This document shows, piece by piece, positions 24,128-35,395 of a stretch of DNA of 64,000 bases. The notes beneath the pieces are model-generated. The model saw nothing but the letters and a program-made list of their open reading frames with translations, ran no database searches and was not told the DNA's origin. The DNA is taken from positions 1 to 64,000 of the forward strand of contig JAODTK010005689.1 of assembly GCA_026419785.1 (NCBI GenBank), read 5' to 3'. A program made the position numbers and the translations under genes. Source of the stretch: Sclerodactyla briareus. Lineage: Eukaryota; Echinodermata; Holothuroidea; Dendrochirotida; Sclerodactylidae. How positions within the stretch are numbered: the stretch's first letter is position 1; each line of letters starts with the position of its first letter.

Positions 24128-24713
24128 GGCGTTAGCGCAATAATCCTAACGCTCTATCCGATCGATCTGAAACTTGATACACATGTCTGTCCTAGCGAAA
24201 TCTCGGATGAGTTTGAAAGTGGGCATCACTGCATGTTTGTTTCCCTCTATTTTGCAGGTTTTGGAAAAAATGAGTTGGTCCGATTTACATGAAACTTGGT
24301 GGGTGGGGACAAAAAATGGTCCCCCGAAAAACATGCGGTGATTTCAAGGTCACCGGAGGTCAAATTTGTCGTTTTTTTGCGAAAACACCAAGAGTTTGTC
24401 TGATTTACATGAAACTTTATTAGTGGGGACAAAAGTGGTTCCCGAGGAACATGAGGGTATTTCAAGGTCACCAGAGGTAAAATTTGCGATTTATTCGAGA
24501 TTTTTCTAACTTCGTCAGATTCGCACAAAACTTGGAGGAATGGACTACAGTTGGTTTTGAACAACAGGTAGGGCATTTTCAAAGTCACCAGAGGTCAAAT
24601 GGACATAAACTTCAATGTGCTTTCTTTCTTCAAATTAAGTTCAACAAAGGCCATTCCTCTCTGCGGGGATATTACACGTGGGCGGTTTTACCCGCCTGCA
24701 CATGTCTAGTTTC
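24128..24713. repeat. Family D repeat, copy 2, with three internal units
   Basis: After a lead-in (AAATCTCGGATGAGTTTGAA) come three units of about 100-121 bp, starting near 24277, 24398 and 24515. Each opens GTCxGATTxxCAxxAAACTT and ends in AxGTCACCxGAGGT. It closes with GATATTACACGTGGGCGG and GCACATGTCTAGT. Each unit carries two AGGTCA-like half-sites spaced by four bases (24347-24362 perfect, 24465-24480 and 24582-24597 with one mismatch each). Direct repeats with this spacing are the known DR4 class of nuclear-receptor sites; any binding here is inference. Confidence 0.65.
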
Positions 24714-24980
24714 GGATCAAATTGTCAGCACTGGATGATTTCTCATTGTGTCATGATCATGTCATGCAAACTCCACCCTCCCTTTCTTGCCTTCCCCTAA
24801 CCAGGCATTTCAACAATGCCTCTTCAATTTATCTTCCAAACTTAGTTATTCTTGATGGATTGTTAATTATTAAAACGGAATCATGGACAATAATTTTGGG
24901 CATCAAGAAAACACTGTTAAGTCCATCTACTATTTCCGACATTGATACAAAGAACATGTTCCACAGCGCCTAAGTGAATG

Positions 24981-25043
24981 AAAGCAGATCAGAAAAAAAA
25001 ATTTTGTCTGATCGCATGGCCAAAAAAAAAAAAAAAAAAAAAA
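24981..25043. other. Short hairpin followed by poly-A
   Basis: GATCAGA and TCTGATC flank an A/T-rich loop at about 24988-25014, followed by about 21 adenines. It could be the end of a retroposed sequence, but no body was recognised upstream. Confidence 0.4.
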
Positions 25044-25297
25044 CACAGGAATAACGCCAGAATAGATGGTACCATACTGTAGGCTTAGTACCAAATCACC
25101 ATGGATAGGAATTAAACGAATACCAATGTCATATATAACTGCATTGTTTTGTTCCATTGAGTTTGACCTTCTGATTTCTGTGAATTGGAGAATTTATCCT
25201 TCAACCAGCTGGTACAAGCAAGAGAATCAAGTGATTTCTTTCATGAATGACTTTCCCTGGGCTGCCCGCCCACCTCCCTTACCCCTGCTCAATTCAG

Positions 25298-25487
25298 GAG
25301 GTATCTGTGGCAGAAGATGTTAAACCAATCTTTCCTCCCATCAATCCCACTATTCTGTCTGTGAGAATTCTCATTGGAGCTGAACTGGTTATGAGGCTTA
25401 CACAGTTAGCCTACCTGTATCGCCTGATGAGTGTACATTACAGAGAAAATTCAATCTTCATATTAGCACCACTAATCTCCCCCTTAG
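25298..25487 (+). CDS. Weak candidate exon with membrane-like segment
   Basis: A long pyrimidine tract and AATTCAG acceptor precede 190 bases open in one frame, ending at a TAG/GTAAAG donor. The peptide includes PINPTILSVRILIGAELVMR and LTQLAYLYRLMSVHYREN, then SIFILAPLISPL, so two hydrophobic stretches flank a short charged turn. This suggests part of a multi-pass membrane protein. It starts in phase 0 and ends with one extra base. It would hit a stop if joined in phase to the signal-peptide exon, so it would need another transcript. A vague resemblance to TMEM26-type proteins is too weak to use. Confidence 0.22.
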
Positions 25488-27440
25488 GTAAAGTCAACAT
25501 CTAGACGTGGCAATTTGTCAGTATTGATCGGCCCTTTCCCGCTCAGATTGGTTTAGAATCTGGCCGCCTGAATTGACAGTTGGGAGTAATTCCACCTGAG
25601 AAGAACCCCACACTACCCCCCTTGGGTGGAAGGTGTCTTTGTGGAGTTAGTTGGCTGGGGTCCATTCAATATAGTAACAGGGAAGAGACGGTCTCATCAG
25701 TTGTTAGGGGACATTACACTGTAATGAACACAAATGATGTCCAAATGGTTCATGAAGTGTGAATATAATTTGATCACCAGTTGATGATGGGGAGGATTTA
25801 CCTCAGGACTCGGGGTGGGGGGCGGGTGAATTGGATTGGTACAGTGCAAGAGGCAGTGATGTGAATGTGAGCTAAATTTTAGACCAATGTTTCTTTGGTG
25901 AAGAAAGTATTCGGGAAATAGTCAAGCGTGTGATGAGGGTGAGAGGGATGAGACCTTCTTCAAAATCTTTTCTTCACTGTGTATGTAGCCTGAAAGAATA
26001 TATAACCGATCATTATTTGAATGGTAGACCTGTAGCCTAGGTTGATTGGTGAAACGCGTCAAGTGATTCAGAGTCTTTCAATATAGGAATAAATTGTTCA
26101 ATTTCTTATTTCAGTCAGTAATCCTGTAGACTGTAATTCTTGATACTCATTTTCACTGCGTAAGATAGGATGTTAGCACCAAATTGCTCTGAATTAGTTC
26201 TCAAAGAGGAGCGGGGACCCCTCTTTCTTCGGTCCACCCTTCTGAGTTTCCTGGTGATAGCACTTGCCCCCAGCCCCCTCCAAACTAAACTGTCTTGGAT
26301 TGCCATGGGGGGGGGTATAAAATTTCAAAGGTCCACGGGGTCATAATTGTTGATTTCCCTTCCCATCACGGTAGTTGATTAGGGGTATAAGGATCCCTGA
26401 ACAGCGTTCAGGAAGAAATTAGTGGGTAATTGGGGAACCAAACCTACATAATATTGGCTACTACCAGGCATTGTTGAGAAAACATTTCAGATCAAGTGAT
26501 TATAGCATCGATTTCCAAAATGAGCGAACTGGTTTGCAGTTTCCTCTCGTAGAAAGGGGAGTTTAATGGAAGTTCTGATTTGAGAAGGAATTATTAAAAG
26601 TAATGGCTAGAATTCGCCCCTGTTGTTGCATGCGGGACAGGGTTTTACTGGACTTTGGGGAAATCAGAATTTTTTACAGATTATACAGGATTTTGAGAAG
26701 TAAAAATAGTAGCGGAAAAGGGGAAATGGTTCGCAGCTCTTCAATATCAGCCGATGTCCTAGTGTGCGCTGGTGTGTTGAGGCACTAATATTGTGCAATA
26801 TGTGAAACTTTTGTGGATATGATGATCCTAATCATGCGGAACCAATTAAGTCATAGGAACAACAACTGTAAACCGCTCATAAAAATACCTGTATCATCAA
26901 GTAGCATTAAAACAGATTGTCTTCTGTATTCAAGTAGTTTTACAGTTTCCAATAATGGCGCAAGTGCCTAGTCCACATAACAAGTTTGGGGTGGACTACC
27001 TTGGAAAACAGTACCATAGGGAGTAATTATCAGGTAAAATCAATTTTGAACTTGTATGCAAATATTAATAAAACAAGAATGCGCACAAGGAGGATCCTGA
27101 CCTACAAAGCTACTATGAGAATTAGTGCTTGAAATGCAATACAGGGAAATGTGTTTCGATATGGGGGAGGGACTTAACCCATTGCCACGTCAGTAAGTCA
27201 TGCAAGAGAAGAACTGAAGCGTTAGACCATCGGAGCAAGATTATCATACATACTTGATACAGCAGATCGGATTCTAAAAATATAATCTGACACACACAGG
27301 TGTCACAGATGATGATAAACCTTCAGACCTGTTGTAAGGATATTTCCCTCCCCTTTTGTAAAGGGGAATGCTTAGTTGCTCATTAACAATCTATTTGGAT
27401 GTTGCTTTAACCTCAATGGAATCTGAGCTGTAATTGTAAA
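25488..27440. other. No gene seen
   Basis: CpG-poor intron-like DNA. A G9 run occurs near 26307-26315. No repeat family or exon that I can support. Confidence 0.4.
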
Positions 27441-27540
27441 AGTTGCAATCCTCTGAACACAATTTATGTAAAGTTGGATCCGAATTTGGGGAAAATAGCT
27501 GCATTCGTAGCAAGTACATCATGGCATGGCGTGACCTCTC

Positions 27541-28050
27541 AGATGAAATCAGAGTCGTCTCCGTTCAGCTTCAGAACGATGCCTGCCGTTTTTACGCCTG
27601 TTTATTGCCTCGTCCGGCGACAATTATTTGCGCTACAAGATCTGTAATGTTCTTCCATATGCTGTGCTGTGGCCGTTGTGGTATTTTGGGGTTATTGACT
27701 TGCGCCAAGATTACTGTCCCCTGTCCATCACTCCTCCCCTGCGCTCCATTTTTATGGACCTAGTGGAGAGCACTCGTTACGGTCTCTCTGATCAGGCTGG
27801 GAAAGTGCCAATATCATTTGCGCCCTCTCCTACATAGTGTTGATGTGGTTTACGATGGGATGTGGTAGGCTGAATCGCTCCAGCCTTGATTTCGACTTGG
27901 ATGTTGGCTGTACTTGTTCCTCCCTTGATGCAGATCGCCTGGTCTGACCCCATACAGCCACTTCGAAGGGAACTGTCCGAAGCTGACAAGCATATCCTGC
28001 TGGCATTAAACTTATGCTGCTCTCCTCTTCAAGCTCTCTCCTGAAAATCA
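27541..28050. other. GC-rich, multi-frame open island, possible coding relic
   Basis: Over about 500 bases GC rises to around half, and most of the six frames have long open stretches. The most protein-like are a plus-strand segment (27.57-27.84 kb) containing NVLPYAVLWPLWYFGVIDLR, another plus-strand segment (27.87-28.04 kb) containing PLRRELSEADKHILLALNLC, and a minus-strand one containing RRELEEESSISLMPAGYACQ. The two plus-strand segments lie in different frames. It may be an exon, an old retroposed gene or a transposon fragment. Strand and identity are unresolved. Confidence 0.25.
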
Positions 28051-31000
28051 CGATGGCAAACACGCCATGATGGTATGGATACACTGATAATAAATCCCAT
28101 TATCAGAATCTAATTATTGGCTGTGAAAGGGTCCATCAGAATCCCTTGATTTTCTTTTTCTTCACTGATCACCCCAATCAAATAGCACAAAGATAAATAA
28201 CTGCTTGGAGTACTATACCACAACCACAGAACATGGAATGGTCAAAACGGGTCTGCCTCTATCTCATTTGTTTCTCATGGTTGGAAGATGGTAGAAGTTT
28301 ACATGACCTGGTACAACAAAACATTCCGAGTTCCGGCTGTGATGCAGTGATTTTCTGGGGTTACTACGGGATTTTTATGGAATATTTGCGCAATAAGTCT
28401 ACTCTGTCGCTCTGTGAGCAGTCACGTTGGACTTGAACTTTCTCTCTTCCAGGTTCTGAGAAAAAAAGTGGTCGGGTCTGGAGTTCACTTAGTCCTTGCG
28501 GATGGGGACGTAAAATGGCGGTCCGTGGAGCAAGGTTGGGATTGGTTCACCCCTCCTGCCTCTTTATTCTGAGCACTAGTCGAAATGAGAAGGCGAGTTA
28601 TCACCAATGCTCATCCACAATTAATACGGCCTAGATTGCCTTATTGCTTCTGAACCCTAAAATCAATCACATCAATCACATCATAGCAGCAGACCATGTT
28701 TATAGTCAAGTTCAAGCTGAAATACCATAAAGATGCAGCGTGTTGCTTTGGTGTTAATGTGGTTTATGTCAACAGATATGTCTCACTGGTACTTGGGTAA
28801 GTCATTATTTATATGCTTCATCAAATCATTAGCATTGTAGTCCCTTCATTACAGACCTTCTTATGGGTAGGGAGGGGGGGACATGATAATTGGGGGCACA
28901 AAAGTGATGAATACACTTTTCGAGGTTTTAACTCAATATGGTCTTTATTTATTAATAATAATATACAGTTCTTATGCATAACACTTTAACATCAATGGTT
29001 CTCATACAGCTACACCAGCACTTCAACAGATCTTAACCCCTGGTCATTGTGACACTTCGTCAAACCCCACTATCAGTTGAACTCTTTTCGGTCTCCTCGC
29101 TGGATAACAAAACAACCGAGCTTAGTGCATCACTTTGTGTTACCCTCGTGAGAGAGGTGTTGGGGGTGTGGAACTGCTTCAACCAGGTCACTTCACCAGG
29201 TACCCACTGTTTACAATACACGTGGTAGCCTGAGACAGTTTGAGGAGACATGCCTCGTCTGGAACCTTCAGAAGAATCCCTCTGGCCTATCCGGGATTTG
29301 CCACATATGGCACTCTCTACTCTTCACCAGTCTCCCTCACAAGTCCCACTTTAACATGGCGCGTGGAATGGGACATTTCAGGAGACATGCCTTGTCCAAC
29401 ACACTGATGAAATACAGGTGTGTATTCTTGGGTTTCCAATGGGCTCCAAACTCACAATCAATGGTTTTTCAGTCAGAGCTGTACTGACTGAGAGCTAATC
29501 CTCCTCCTTTCAGGACTATAGGACTCTACTACATACTTCTACTTCTACACTACTCGGCCTCCCTTGGGGTCAGGGGGTGTTCCTACACAGATGAACCCCA
29601 TCCCTCATTCCTCTCCTTGACTTTGGCCATCAATGATTCAATGAACAATTCATTGATTGGAGGAATAGATATTAGTCTTATTCTTCCTTATGGCCCACTG
29701 TGGACTTTTCTCATTCACTAAATTTGGCCAGGTCAGATAACCTAGAGCTCCTCAATCTCACGAATGCCACAGATCTCTGCAGTACTTCAAATCTATTTGC
29801 ACTCTCCACTTCTCAATCTTCCGCCCTTGAGTTCCTGAACAAATCCTGCATCTGGAATCCTGGAACAACAGTCCCTTCTTGCCCTCTGTGCAACTGCATG
29901 TAGAATAAATATGTGCGATAAAAAGCTACTCCAGGTGGATTATGATACTTGCCCCCAGGTTACAGCAGAGCAGGCATGGTCTCCATTTCATGTTGATCTG
30001 GCTGTCATTTTAGGTGATGGGTTATCCCTGAAGGAAGTTTGGTGTAGGTGTCCATTTTGGAATTGAAACTAATAAAGAGTGTACATTTTGGAATATCGCT
30101 AGACAGGGCTGAATATTTGAAAGTCAGAACACTGGGGATCAGTAGTGGACCTCAATAATTTTATGCTGGCTTAAAACCACACCCCTCCCTGTTTCCAAAA
30201 GTAAGCAACCCACCAAACACGCATGCAATTAGTTCTAGCTGTCTCAGCAATGCTCTGCATATTGAGATGATAAAACAACATCCATTGCAACTGTGTTCAT
30301 TTTGCTGCATGAGAACCTAATTGTAATTTGTGATCAGCACATCCCTGCTCCTAGAAGCAGCCTTGTGGTGATAATGAATAAACATTTACAATTTGTCCTG
30401 AGGGAGGCGCAGTTATCCCGAACAAGCTTTTAAAATCTCGCTTTCCCCGTGGGCCAGCCGTCCTGCTCTTAAAACCCTACCATGCTGTTGGGAAGGAAAG
30501 CCTGGAGTGAGGACCGGAGTGCTCTAATTTCTCTTGACGTTAAATTCCACCCTGTGACCGTACAAATTGCAGCTTCAGCTTCAGTTCTCTTGGCAGAAAG
30601 TATGGTCTTAACCCTGTTTTTTTTAAAGAGAAGATAGAGAGAGAGTGTTGGAGAAAGAAAGGGAAAGAGGAGAGAATAAAAGCTAGGAAGGAAATAAGGA
30701 CACTTGAGGCAATCATCAGCCATTGTGTGAAAAAAGTCTGTAAACAGTTAGGAACAAAGGATATCGTATCAAGATTGGTTTCCTGGCATACATGCAGAGG
30801 CCGGAAGGATTGAAACTGTTTACCCAAATGTATCCACTCCCATGTTGTGTCATAACCTTTGAGCATTTACTAGTTGAAATGTTTTTCAAATGCCTCAGTT
30901 TTCAAACTACTTCTACTACATCAACAGCATTTTTTCCAGTGACAGGGAACTGGCTCATATTCCCCTACCTCCCATGCTTATGCGGAGTAGTACCATGCAC

Positions 31001-31662
31001 AGGGCCACCGACGGGCTGGATGGGAGGATAAATCCCAGGACCTGGGGTAAATTTGGTGACGGGGCCATGAAACTAGATCACACTGTTGTGGGGCACTGGT
31101 GGAGGGGGCGTGGCTGTTCAACATTTTGTAATGGAGACTGGAGCATCCATCGATTGTCCCTGAACAGACCAAATGGCATTGAATGCTAACAATGACTTCA
31201 GAATTGAAAGGGTTTTTCTTCATCGACACTTGAGGAGGGATAATAGACTGTTCCTTACAAGCTAATTTTGTTAGGTGACCGCATAAGATTTTCCTTTCCA
31301 AAATATATGAAGGTTTCTCTAGTTCAGTAAGAAAAAAAAAAAACTATTGTCACTTGGATTAGCCAACACTGCTGCAGTGATTATTCACGTTTTTTTACCC
31401 TGGAATTTTTTTTTAACAAAAAGCAGCTACACAGAAGACTACTGAGAGATTCTGTTGATAAAAATTTTTGTGCTTGATCAACAAGATGGCAAGTCTATTG
31501 ACAGACAGATACTACTGTCTCACAGCTCGACAATTTTGTCTTCATCATCTTCTCTTTGTAATTATATGTTACAATAGCACATTCCGTATAGGAGGAAATA
31601 CAGGCGATATCTTCGCTTTATGAAATGTGATTGTTTTTAAGTCTCATAATTATTACGAGAAA
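28051..31662. other. No gene seen
   Basis: CpG-poor. A GGGCCACCGACGGGCTGG segment near 31003-31025 followed by GGTGACGGGGCC looks like part of a dispersed GC-rich repeat. A purine-rich tract lies at 30626-30690. No trustworthy exon. Confidence 0.4.
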
Positions 31663-31740
31663 GTTAGATGGCATTACTACGATGAAAGTTAGATGGCATT
31701 AATACGATGAAAGGTTAGTTAGATGGCATTGTGAGATGTA
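31663..31740. repeat. Three tandem copies of a 25 bp unit
   Basis: GTTAGATGGCATTACTACGA plus TGAAA occurs twice almost perfectly and a third time degraded. Recent local slippage is likely. Confidence 0.75.
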
Positions 31741-33845
31741 TGGGTTTCTGCCGAGAGGGTGGAAATCAACAGCTCCATAGGAGTGTATGCCTTTCCAGCA
31801 AACAAACAGGAGTCATTACTGAATGGCACGTTGATGGAACTCCTTGCAAAAGCAACTGAAATTAGCGATGGTAAAGCCTCTTGATAATTACGGCTGACAT
31901 GCGTTTGCTCCCTCATAATTGGAGATAACAGGTTCAGTAACAAGTTGACGGCTTTAAATGATATGCACAGTTTTCCACTGGATGTGCTGAAAGACATGGC
32001 AAGGATTTCACCTACCGTATTAATTCCGCTAAGGGCAGGTCGCTTGCAAATTTTCAGGATGGGCGCTTACGAGAGTATAACCGATTATTTGTTCCATAAG
32101 TAATATTCGGGAGGGCGGGGGTTTTGTAGAGGGGGGTGGTAGATACAAGTGTTGGAAATAACAATACATCGGTTGCTTCAACATGTGCGATATTTGAATG
32201 TCGTTTAGTACACAGTGTTCCCATTTTGAGCAATAAATGTTGCAATTTCTGCAAGCCCATGTGTTGGGGTAATCGACCGCATTGCAAAAAAAAAATGGTG
32301 TGGGCTGTTTACGGGGAGATGGGTTTGACTTAGCGGAATGATACGGTATGGGAAGTGGCGATAGGCGTTTTTGAGCTCGGAATCTTCGATGCACCAGAGA
32401 GGAGAGCTCCTATGCACTGGAGGGCTTTGAATTTCTTCCGAATTTTCCCGCTTGTCAGTCATGTGCGTCGCTTCAGAAGTCCCAAATGAATTGTAGTGTA
32501 AAAAATAGATTCGTTGATGTGGATTCGTCGGAGCATTCTCCTCTAAAAGGCCTAGTCACACATCATTGGTCAAGTGGACTTCTACAGACGTCCTGTAGTG
32601 CCCAAGCATTTTTTTGAGCATTTGGTTGCAATCCGTGATATATTCGCTAACGCAAGTTGGAGGGCCTATCTGCAAGCTGTCAAATAATTGAAGTCTATGC
32701 ATTCTTCTGTTTTGGCTTTTAGAATTTTGCCCAAAGCATAGTGGTAATTAAATAATTGCAGCCTACGAAATAAAGACCGTTTTATTAGCTCGTCGGGTCT
32801 TGGGTGGGGAAATTATTTATTGCATTGCAGGAATAGACCACAATATTGCATGAGAAAATAAAAATTTGGGCATTTGCTGATTGTAAACTATTCTGGTCAT
32901 AAATTCCTTGGTTTTGCAGTCACTGTGACTGTTAGCTTCAGAGTATTAGTACTCGTATAGTCTTCTTCTGTAGTACCATCCCTACTGTAGTCAGGTCATA
33001 CAAAAAAATCAAAATAGAACTGACCTGCTGTTTGTGTGGCAACCTACTGCCACATCTGTAAAAAATTGGTTCTGTCGCCAAAAAAAAAAAGAAACTCTGC
33101 AAACGCTAACCTCACAAATAAGGTAAATTTTAAGTTAAATTTTTAATAGCACATCGCCCTTAAATATGTAGCCTCTGTGTTTTATTGTCTGCCAGTGCAA
33201 ATACGGTTCATTCTCCGCTTTTGAGGCATCTTCTCAATCAAGTTTAATCCCCATTCTCAGATTCTCACATGATCTAGGATTGATGAACATACAGAGCAGC
33301 CTACTCAAGAATCTATAAATCGCCCCAACTTCTGCCCCTATTTGTAGCAATCTGGCCAAGAAGGGAACAGAATCTTGGAAAATACATCAAGAACATATTG
33401 GCTTGTGAGATTCTACCAGAATGTGTCTTGCAGCTGTGCCACCGGGTTTATCCAAGGGCAGTACCAGTACCCGGCAGGTTATTAGGATTTTAATATTTAT
33501 TACAATATTTCGAGGAAGCGAGACGTTCTTGTGATTAATTGAGTATGTAAGAAAGGACTCCGCATTGAGCTAACATCGTGTATGGGCAGCGAGTTTAGTA
33601 CCATATGCAAGCTAAAACATTACTCATCCGATGTGAGCTTTTTCACAAAGTCACAGAAGCAGATGAGCAGTGCTTTTGTAGGTCTGTAATTGGGATTGGG
33701 ATTAGGGAGATGTTATGTGGATTTGATAATATGTATTTGGATCAGGGGCACACCAATTGCTGATACCCTCCCCAATCAGAGGGAGATCATAGACTCTACC
33801 ACATGACAACTGGATTGCCGGTTAATTGTTTTATTTAAAGGACAA
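31741..33845. other. No gene seen
   Basis: The minus-strand frame at 31719-31997 is moderately protein-like but has no recognised splice borders. Short A runs occur at 32285-32294 and 33081-33090. Nothing else was identified. Confidence 0.35.
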
Positions 33846-34245
33846 AGCAGGCTGTGGATAGGCAGAGGTTATTCTTGGAGAAGAATGGAAAACTATTTAT
33901 GTCCAACCCATTTCAATAAGATGTTCCTATGTTGGCGTTCATTGGCTCCAAGTTTGGTTCCATTTTTGCAGAGGAAAGAAATTGGGGAGGAAAATCACTA
34001 TACACAAGATGCATGGCATCACACTGGAAACTCGGGGAAGTATGTCATATATTTCATGTTTCATTTTGTTGAATAAGTCAACATTTGCAGAAGTTTTGTT
34101 TGTTTTCCCTCATCTAAAGTGACCATCAACACTACAAACCACTACAGCAATCACTATCAGAATGAATACTGATTCTAATGGTTTATGATGAAAATCACTG
34201 AATAAAAATATTAGTATATTTGGAGAGAAAAAAGGAGGAAAAACA
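33846..34245 (+). repeat. Family A repeat, second copy
   Basis: Shares CAGAGGTTATxxTxxGAGAA, CCATTTCAATA, TTGGCTCCAAGTTTGGT, GAATAAGTCAACATTTxGC and ACTACAGCAATC in the same order as the copies at 5.9/8.9 kb and 43.7 kb. The far right part seen in the 43.7 kb copy is missing or too diverged. Confidence 0.7.
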
Positions 34246-35089
34246 TTACTCTGTTTGCAATAATAAATGCTTACATTTTGACTTGATGAAACCGAAAATC
34301 GTAACAGATAGAAGAATTTGTTAATGATTCAACAAAAGAGCATTTGACGATCCGATCAACCAGAAGAAGCAGAAGTGAATTGTACTCTCAATAAATGACT
34401 AGGTAACAGAAAGATCGGCTAATTTATTGTCATCCTCGGAGGGATGCCCAGCAATCCCTGACCAATTATTGATGTAAAATGCGGGAGCCTCCGTCCTTTC
34501 ATCCGAATAGCAAAAATTGCAAGGCATGCCCTCCAGGTGAGCTTTATGTTAGTGAGTGAGAGTATCAGTATTCCTGGGAGCAAACGCAGGAAAGGGCCAC
34601 GTTGCAGTTTTGAGAATGAGGAATTATGCCTGAAAAACCACGGTGGTGTAGTTGTGTTGCTCACGATGAAACAATAAGGCAAGTAATAAGAATATATCGA
34701 GTATTCATTTATAGCGCCATGACAGTGAGGGTCAATCAGTCCAAAGTGTTTTACAGATATTTCCCAGATCGTAGGAATTTGTAGGCGTCGGAAACCGGCC
34801 CAGAAGACCGAATAGGTCGCTGCTACTGGTGTACGTTGGTACAGAGAAAAAAAAATACACATATGGAGGGCATTTTTACTTTCAGTAGATCACAGCAACA
34901 GGCGCTCTATTAGAATAGGGTTAAGGTTATTCCCGATAAGTGCACCAGGAAATGCCTGGGCCGGGAGTTTTGCACGTGAGAGCACACCACTCAACACCCA
35001 TGCGAAACAGTGGTAGACGACAGAACGATGTCCGAACAATAATTAAAACAACAATATAATTCTTGCAGGGGACATTTCGAAGAATTTAT
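34246..35089. other. No gene; SINE-tail-like segment
   Basis: ATTCATTTATAGCGCCATGA at about 34705-34724 and CCAAAGTGTTTTACAG further on match the 'TATAGCGC ... GCGCTTTAC' style of many invertebrate repeats. The 147-codon minus-strand frame at 34419-34862 runs across this repeat and is not accepted as a gene. Confidence 0.45.
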
Positions 35090-35395
35090 AAACTCGTGTA
35101 TTCCATCAATTGCAACGATTGTGTATCTGTAGAAAGATAGGTATATGGATACGCTGCATTTCTAAAACTCGAGGGACATGGCAATTTTATAAAGATATGA
35201 TCAAAAATTTCCAGCTTAATATTGCAATTTCCAATAAATGAAAGGAAATTAGAGATAGTGGTTCCTTCGGGGAAATGGCCCTTGTCAGGGGTGTTTCCGC
35301 GTACCCTCCGGGCTCCCCGACGGAATGGAAAATTCCCCGACGGGGGGCCAGCTTCCCCGATGGGAGGGGTAATGCCCTCCGGATTTGGCAGTAAA
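35090..35395 (-). mobile_element. Relative of the 52.6 kb hAT-like element, inverted, partial
   Basis: Its order of words (ACGATTGT, ACTCGAG, GAAAATTxxCAGCTTxATAT, GGGCTCCCCGACGG, GGGGGCCAGCTTCCCCGA) matches the reverse complement of the left half of the element at 52604-53523, carrying a single copy of the unit that is doubled there. Its GGCGCC terminus is not preserved. It is clearly older or more eroded. Confidence 0.6.

Noticed and set aside
25298-25487. Similarity to TMEM26-type membrane proteins
   Set aside because: The match is limited to hydrophobic pattern and a few residues, not enough to name a family.
34419-34862. 147-codon minus-strand frame
   Set aside because: It crosses a SINE-tail-like TTTATAGCGCC segment and shows no domain.
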